Shown: piece by piece, positions 39,966 to 42,664 of the stretch | How the letters are laid out: every line of letters starts with the position of its first letter | Position numbering within the stretch: position 1 is the first letter of the stretch | NCBI GenBank assembly: GCA_028287865.1 | Contig: JAQBOU010000238.1 | Span: 1-42,664 of the forward strand | Length of the DNA: 42,664 nucleotides | Source of the DNA: Mucilaginibacter sp. | GTDB taxonomy: Bacteria; Bacteroidota; Bacteroidia; Sphingobacteriales; Sphingobacteriaceae | Direction: 5' to 3' | The notes under the pieces: model-generated | Told to the model about the DNA's origin: nothing | The model's database searches: none | The model's input: only the letters and a program-made list of their open reading frames with translations | Program-made: the position numbers and the translations under genes

Positions 39966-41575
39966 GATCGGTCGCTAATTTGGTATTGAAATTTACTATG
40001 AACGCCCAGGTCGGAGAGTGCATCGGTGAACCCGGCTGTATTTTCGACTGTTGGTGATGATGTTGTCAAAACCAATACGTAATATTCGGCTTGATCAGTC
40101 AGTGGGCTGCCAAAATTATCGGTCGTTTCGCCCCCGATATAAGCAATATAATGATCATCCATATCCTTTGTATCCGTATACGCTGCTACTGTGTAATTTC
40201 CAGGGGCGACCTGTTGCGCAATAGCCAGATCAAAAACAAAGCCCGGCTTGCTGAGTCCTGTTGTTGCCGGTAATAAAATGCAACGGTATTCCGGCAGACA
40301 ATCGCATAAAGGATTTTGTTTGATATGAAACCGCAGCGCGTAGATCGAGCCTGTTTGTTCCTTGTCTTTTTTTGTAGTAACCAATGCCGATTTTACAGTA
40401 ATTTGAACTTTTGGCCAAAGAATAGTTAGCACGAACGTATTGGATGGAGCAGACAAATAATTACTAAAGTCATTGAGCGCCATTTTGTATGCTTGGGTAT
40501 AAGTGCCTAATAAAAAAACCACATAGGGCTGTCCATAGCAGATCTCGTCGCCATCTGCGTCTTTCAGTACTTGTTCCTTGAATTTTACCATCTGCGAACA
40601 GGTGCCTTGCGGTATGGGGATGTCTATTTTAAGGATATGCCGCTTCTTGTTTTCCTCTTCCGCAAGGATAGCCGCCGCAGTGGCCATCGAAAAGGTAAAT
40701 TTCTTGCTGTTCTTTACCACGATGATGTAGTAGTCCTGCACCACAGGTAAAGGCATATTTCGATCTTCAAAAGCGTTGACGATAGGAGCGAAGTGAACAG
40801 TAAAGCTGGTTTCACCGGGGTTGTCGACGTTCAGGTCAAGGTTGAGCCGTTCGTTCATCGTCCGGTAAACTGATTGCGCGGCATCCAGGTCCACAGCGAT
40901 ATCCTGCAGGTTGCCCTCAACCAAGCCTCTGTTGACGACTGCTGTATCCAGCTCACGGCAGGCGGCAGCTGCCGCCTGCGATGTCGCATCAAAGTCTGCT
41001 GAGCAGCTCTTGAGTAAATTATTTACTAACCCGTTCGTGTTTTTCGACTGGTCGAGCAATGTCGCTGAGGCCACCTCCGAAGTGTACATGGATGCCTCCA
41101 TGGCCGTGTGTGAAGCGGTTTCGGCACTGTGTGCAGTGTCGTTGATCAGATCACGGATATATTCCGCGCTTTTATACAAGGCAGAATCCTGATCAGCGGC
41201 CATTAATATGCTAAAAATGTTACCGATATCGCCGGCCAGCCGGAGGACAGCGTTCGCAGCGACCTGTACGTTCGCAGCACAGACGGCAGCATTGGTAACC
41301 GATTGCCGGATGTATTGGCTTGCCTGGGTAGTCGATGCCAGCTGGTTATTGGCCATGTTGCTGCTGTTCACCGCCTGCTTCCTGACTGTGGCTTGAAAGA
41401 CCGCCTGTTTACCGGCCGCTTCCAGTTTTTCAGCGGCGATGATCTCAGCACCCTGGGCATGATAAAGCGTAAATAAAGTGGCGTTCTTTTGCGATCCCAG
41501 TTTTTTTTGATCCACTTCCTGGCTCAATAAGGAGCTTACTATTGTAGACCTCAGGTTTTCGTTATAGGTATTCAT
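39962..41575 (-). CDS. Helical plus beta-domain protein of unknown function
   Basis: A 537-residue protein; family not recognised. Residues about 1-240 are Ala/Ser/Asn-rich helix (NSSNMANNQLASTTQASQYI; AETASHTAMEASMYTSEVAS), with no signal peptide. Residues about 265-537 are beta-rich and may form two domains (YYIIVVKNSKKFTFSM; VPGNYTVAAYTDTKD-like strands; YYVLVLTTSSPTVENT). The C-terminal part contains Cys residues in NPLCDCLPEYRC. It is the first gene of a two-gene unit coupled by an ATGA overlap to the helical protein that follows. It sits between an intact tRNA-Ser and the decayed tRNA copy, so it may be island-borne. Confidence 0.65.
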   Translation of the reverse strand: MNTYNENLRSTIVSSLLSQEVDQKKLGSQKNATLFTLYHAQGAEIIAAEKLEAAGKQAVFQATVRKQAVNSSNMANNQLASTTQASQYIRQSVTNAAVCAANVQVAANAVLRLAGDIGNIFSILMAADQDSALYKSAEYIRDLINDTAHSAETASHTAMEASMYTSEVASATLLDQSKNTNGLVNNLLKSCSADFDATSQAAAAACRELDTAVVNRGLVEGNLQDIAVDLDAAQSVYRTMNERLNLDLNVDNPGETSFTVHFAPIVNAFEDRNMPLPVVQDYYIIVVKNSKKFTFSMATAAAILAEEENKKRHILKIDIPIPQGTCSQMVKFKEQVLKDADGDEICYGQPYVVFLLGTYTQAYKMALNDFSNYLSAPSNTFVLTILWPKVQITVKSALVTTKKDKEQTGSIYALRFHIKQNPLCDCLPEYRCILLPATTGLSKPGFVFDLAIAQQVAPGNYTVAAYTDTKDMDDHYIAYIGGETTDNFGSPLTDQAEYYVLVLTTSSPTVENTAGFTDALSDLGVHSKFQYQISDRS

Positions 41576-41665
41576 TGCCGGATAAGGTGATTATGTTGAG
41601 CAAGATACATAAAAGGTAGTAGCGAAATATAACCGCGTCGGTGAATCTGCCGAGATAAGAATAAA

Positions 41666-41706
41666 AAAGCGAAAAAGTGTTCAAGAAAATGACACCTTTT
41701 CGCTTT
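41666..41706 (-). terminator. Terminator of tRNA-Ser
   Basis: AAAGCGAAAAAGTGT pairs with ACACCTTTTCGCTTT with one A-C mismatch. On the minus strand it starts four bases after the tRNA discriminator base and ends in a T run. Confidence 0.8.
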
Positions 41707-41709
41707 ATG

Positions 41710-41797
41710 CGGAGAGGGAGGGATTCGAACCCTCGATACCCTTTTGAAGTATACACACTTTCCAGGCGTGCTCTTTCGACCACTCAGACACCTCTCC
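41710..41797 (-). tRNA. tRNA-Ser, anticodon GGA
   Basis: A complete class II tRNA: acceptor GGAGAGG paired with CCTCTCC, D-arm TCTGAGTGGTCGAAAGAG, anticodon stem-loop CACGC-CTGGAAA-GTGTG with anticodon GGA, a long variable arm (TACTTCAAAAGGGTA), and T-arm GAGGGTTCGAATCCCTC. The discriminator base is G and CCA is not encoded. A decayed copy of its 5' half lies 3.9 kb away on the same strand. Confidence 0.96.
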
Positions 41798-41988
41798 TTT
41801 TTTGTTGTTGAAATGTTTTAAGGTTGAAAGTTAAATTATGTTTTAACACTTAAGTTCCCAAATCTGACAACTTTTCAACAATCCCTTCAAACAGGATTGC
41901 AAAGGTAAAATAATATTGCTTCCCCGCTAACAAAAAAAGCGCCCCGATAACCCGCGACGCTTCCATGAAAACTTAACTTATACAAAAA

Positions 41989-42312
41989 CTATTGTCTTAC
42001 CCTGTTATTGTGTTTATCACGATAAATTGCACGGCTTGTCCTGTTTTCTTCGTGCCTTAAATGCGTGCGCTGGGCAGCGGTTACATGACCGCTGGCTTTG
42101 TCCCGCATTTTTTGATTTTGAATCCGCTTTTCGTCAGTACGCAGGTTACGTGTTTCATTACGGGTAAGCTTACCACTGCGAACACCCTGATTGATACGGC
42201 CGTGCTGGTTACGTTGTCTTTGATTAATAACCGGAGTATGGGTTTGAGCTTGCGCAATGGAGGTAACAGCCAATGCAGCGATCAGCAAACCTCCAAATAT
42301 TTTGATTCTCAT
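41989..42312 (-). CDS. Small basic secreted helical protein
   Basis: A 107-residue exported protein. Signal peptide 1-22 (SIAQAQ). The mature protein is strongly basic and carries two related helical units: RINQGVRSGKLTRNETRNLRT and ASGHVTAAQRTHLRHEENRT, each with Gly, a Thr turn and Glu, ending in IYRDKHNNRVRQ. I know proteins of this pattern from Sphingobacteriaceae, but no function is established for them. It is transcribed alone, away from the polyprenyl synthase gene. Confidence 0.75.
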   Translation of the reverse strand: MRIKIFGGLLIAALAVTSIAQAQTHTPVINQRQRNQHGRINQGVRSGKLTRNETRNLRTDEKRIQNQKMRDKASGHVTAAQRTHLRHEENRTSRAIYRDKHNNRVRQ

Positions 42313-42524
42313 TGTTTTCTTTTTATAAATGGTGCTATGGTATAGAGTAAAAAAATCACCAAAGGTTTAACAGCATGTATAAATTACCAGCGACATGGTA
42401 GGTCCGCGCGGATGATAACGGTGTTAAATTATAACACACATTAATGCAGATAAATAATTTTAACTAATGATAGCTGCAGGTTGTCAATAAGACACGCTGC
42501 AAATAAAACGGGGTATTGTTTCAA

Positions 42525-42664
42525 ATGCTGAGCATCAACGAGATCAAAAAACCTATTGCTGCTGATATTGATGTTTTTGAAGGAAAGTTTAAAGCTTCCA
42601 TGCAAAGCTCAGTACCGCTGCTCGACCGTATTACCCATTATATTGTTAAGCGCAAGGGCAAGCA
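42525..42664 (+). CDS. Polyprenyl diphosphate synthase (5' part, truncated by window)
   Basis: The first 46 codons of an all-trans polyprenyl diphosphate synthase (octaprenyl type likely), which makes the side chain of menaquinone. The N-terminus (MLSINEIKKPIAADIDVFEGK...MQSSVPLLDRITHYIVKRKGK) is typical of the Bacteroidota enzyme; the KGK(Q) substrate-binding motif lies at the very end of the window. The Asp-rich motifs are beyond the edge. Confidence 0.85.
   Translation, partial: MLSINEIKKPIAADIDVFEGKFKASMQSSVPLLDRITHYIVKRKGK

Noticed and set aside
1..42664. CRISPR array, integrase, transposase or phage structural genes
   Set aside because: No regularly spaced identical repeats, no DDE or tyrosine-recombinase protein, and no recognisable phage gene were found.

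Overview
The window is chromosomal DNA of a Bacteroidota bacterium, most likely a Sphingobacteriaceae member close to Mucilaginibacter or Pedobacter. The evidence is a SusC/SusD pair, TAnnTTTG-type promoter boxes, few Shine-Dalgarno sequences, an OstA-like lipopolysaccharide-transport protein, and the Bacteroidota form of the ImuA-ImuB-DnaE2 mutagenesis cassette. The genus is an inference from gene content, not from a search. Layout: (1) 1-3131: an OstA-like protein, a strong bidirectional terminator and a small lipoprotein. (2) 3257-9988: an error-prone polymerase cassette (imuA-imuB, dnaE2), split by an ArsR-type repressor/SRPBCC gene pair on the other strand. A 17-bp palindrome upstream of imuA is repeated almost exactly upstream of dnaE2, so the two halves probably remain one regulon. 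(3) 10067-10898: an AT-rich orphan gene and a doubtful small ORF. (4) About 11000-36600: a polysaccharide utilisation locus (PUL). It encodes GH43, GH71/99-like, GH92, GH3 and DUF5703/GH95-like enzymes, a fused SGNH plus alpha/beta-hydrolase esterase, SusC/SusD, and a secreted protein of unknown family. Inside it, directly after susD, are four genes resembling sxtL-sxtJ-sxtK-sxtI of saxitoxin clusters: membrane SGNH/TPR protein, SxtJ-like protein, DUF5989/SxtK-like protein and O-carbamoyltransferase.

The most unusual element is the only PUL regulator visible: an 860-residue protein with signal peptide, LamG-like and Kelch-like periplasmic region, one membrane segment, and a cytoplasmic SARP-type winged helix plus BTAD domain. 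Tandem TTAATC-like hexamers spaced exactly 11 bp occur upstream of GH43, GH92, the SusC gene, the unknown secreted protein and between the regulator and the GH71/99-like gene. SARP regulators of Streptomyces recognise direct repeats with 11- or 22-bp period. I therefore infer a membrane-tethered SARP that senses glycan and switches on a dispersed PUL regulon.

(5) 36691-42664: a small hypothetical gene, a YjlB-type cupin, then about 4 kb between a decayed half copy of tRNA-Ser and the intact tRNA-Ser(GGA). That segment holds a DUF1569 protein between two degenerate repeats and a translationally coupled pair of helical proteins of unknown function. The window ends in a small basic secreted protein and the first 46 codons of a polyprenyl diphosphate synthase.
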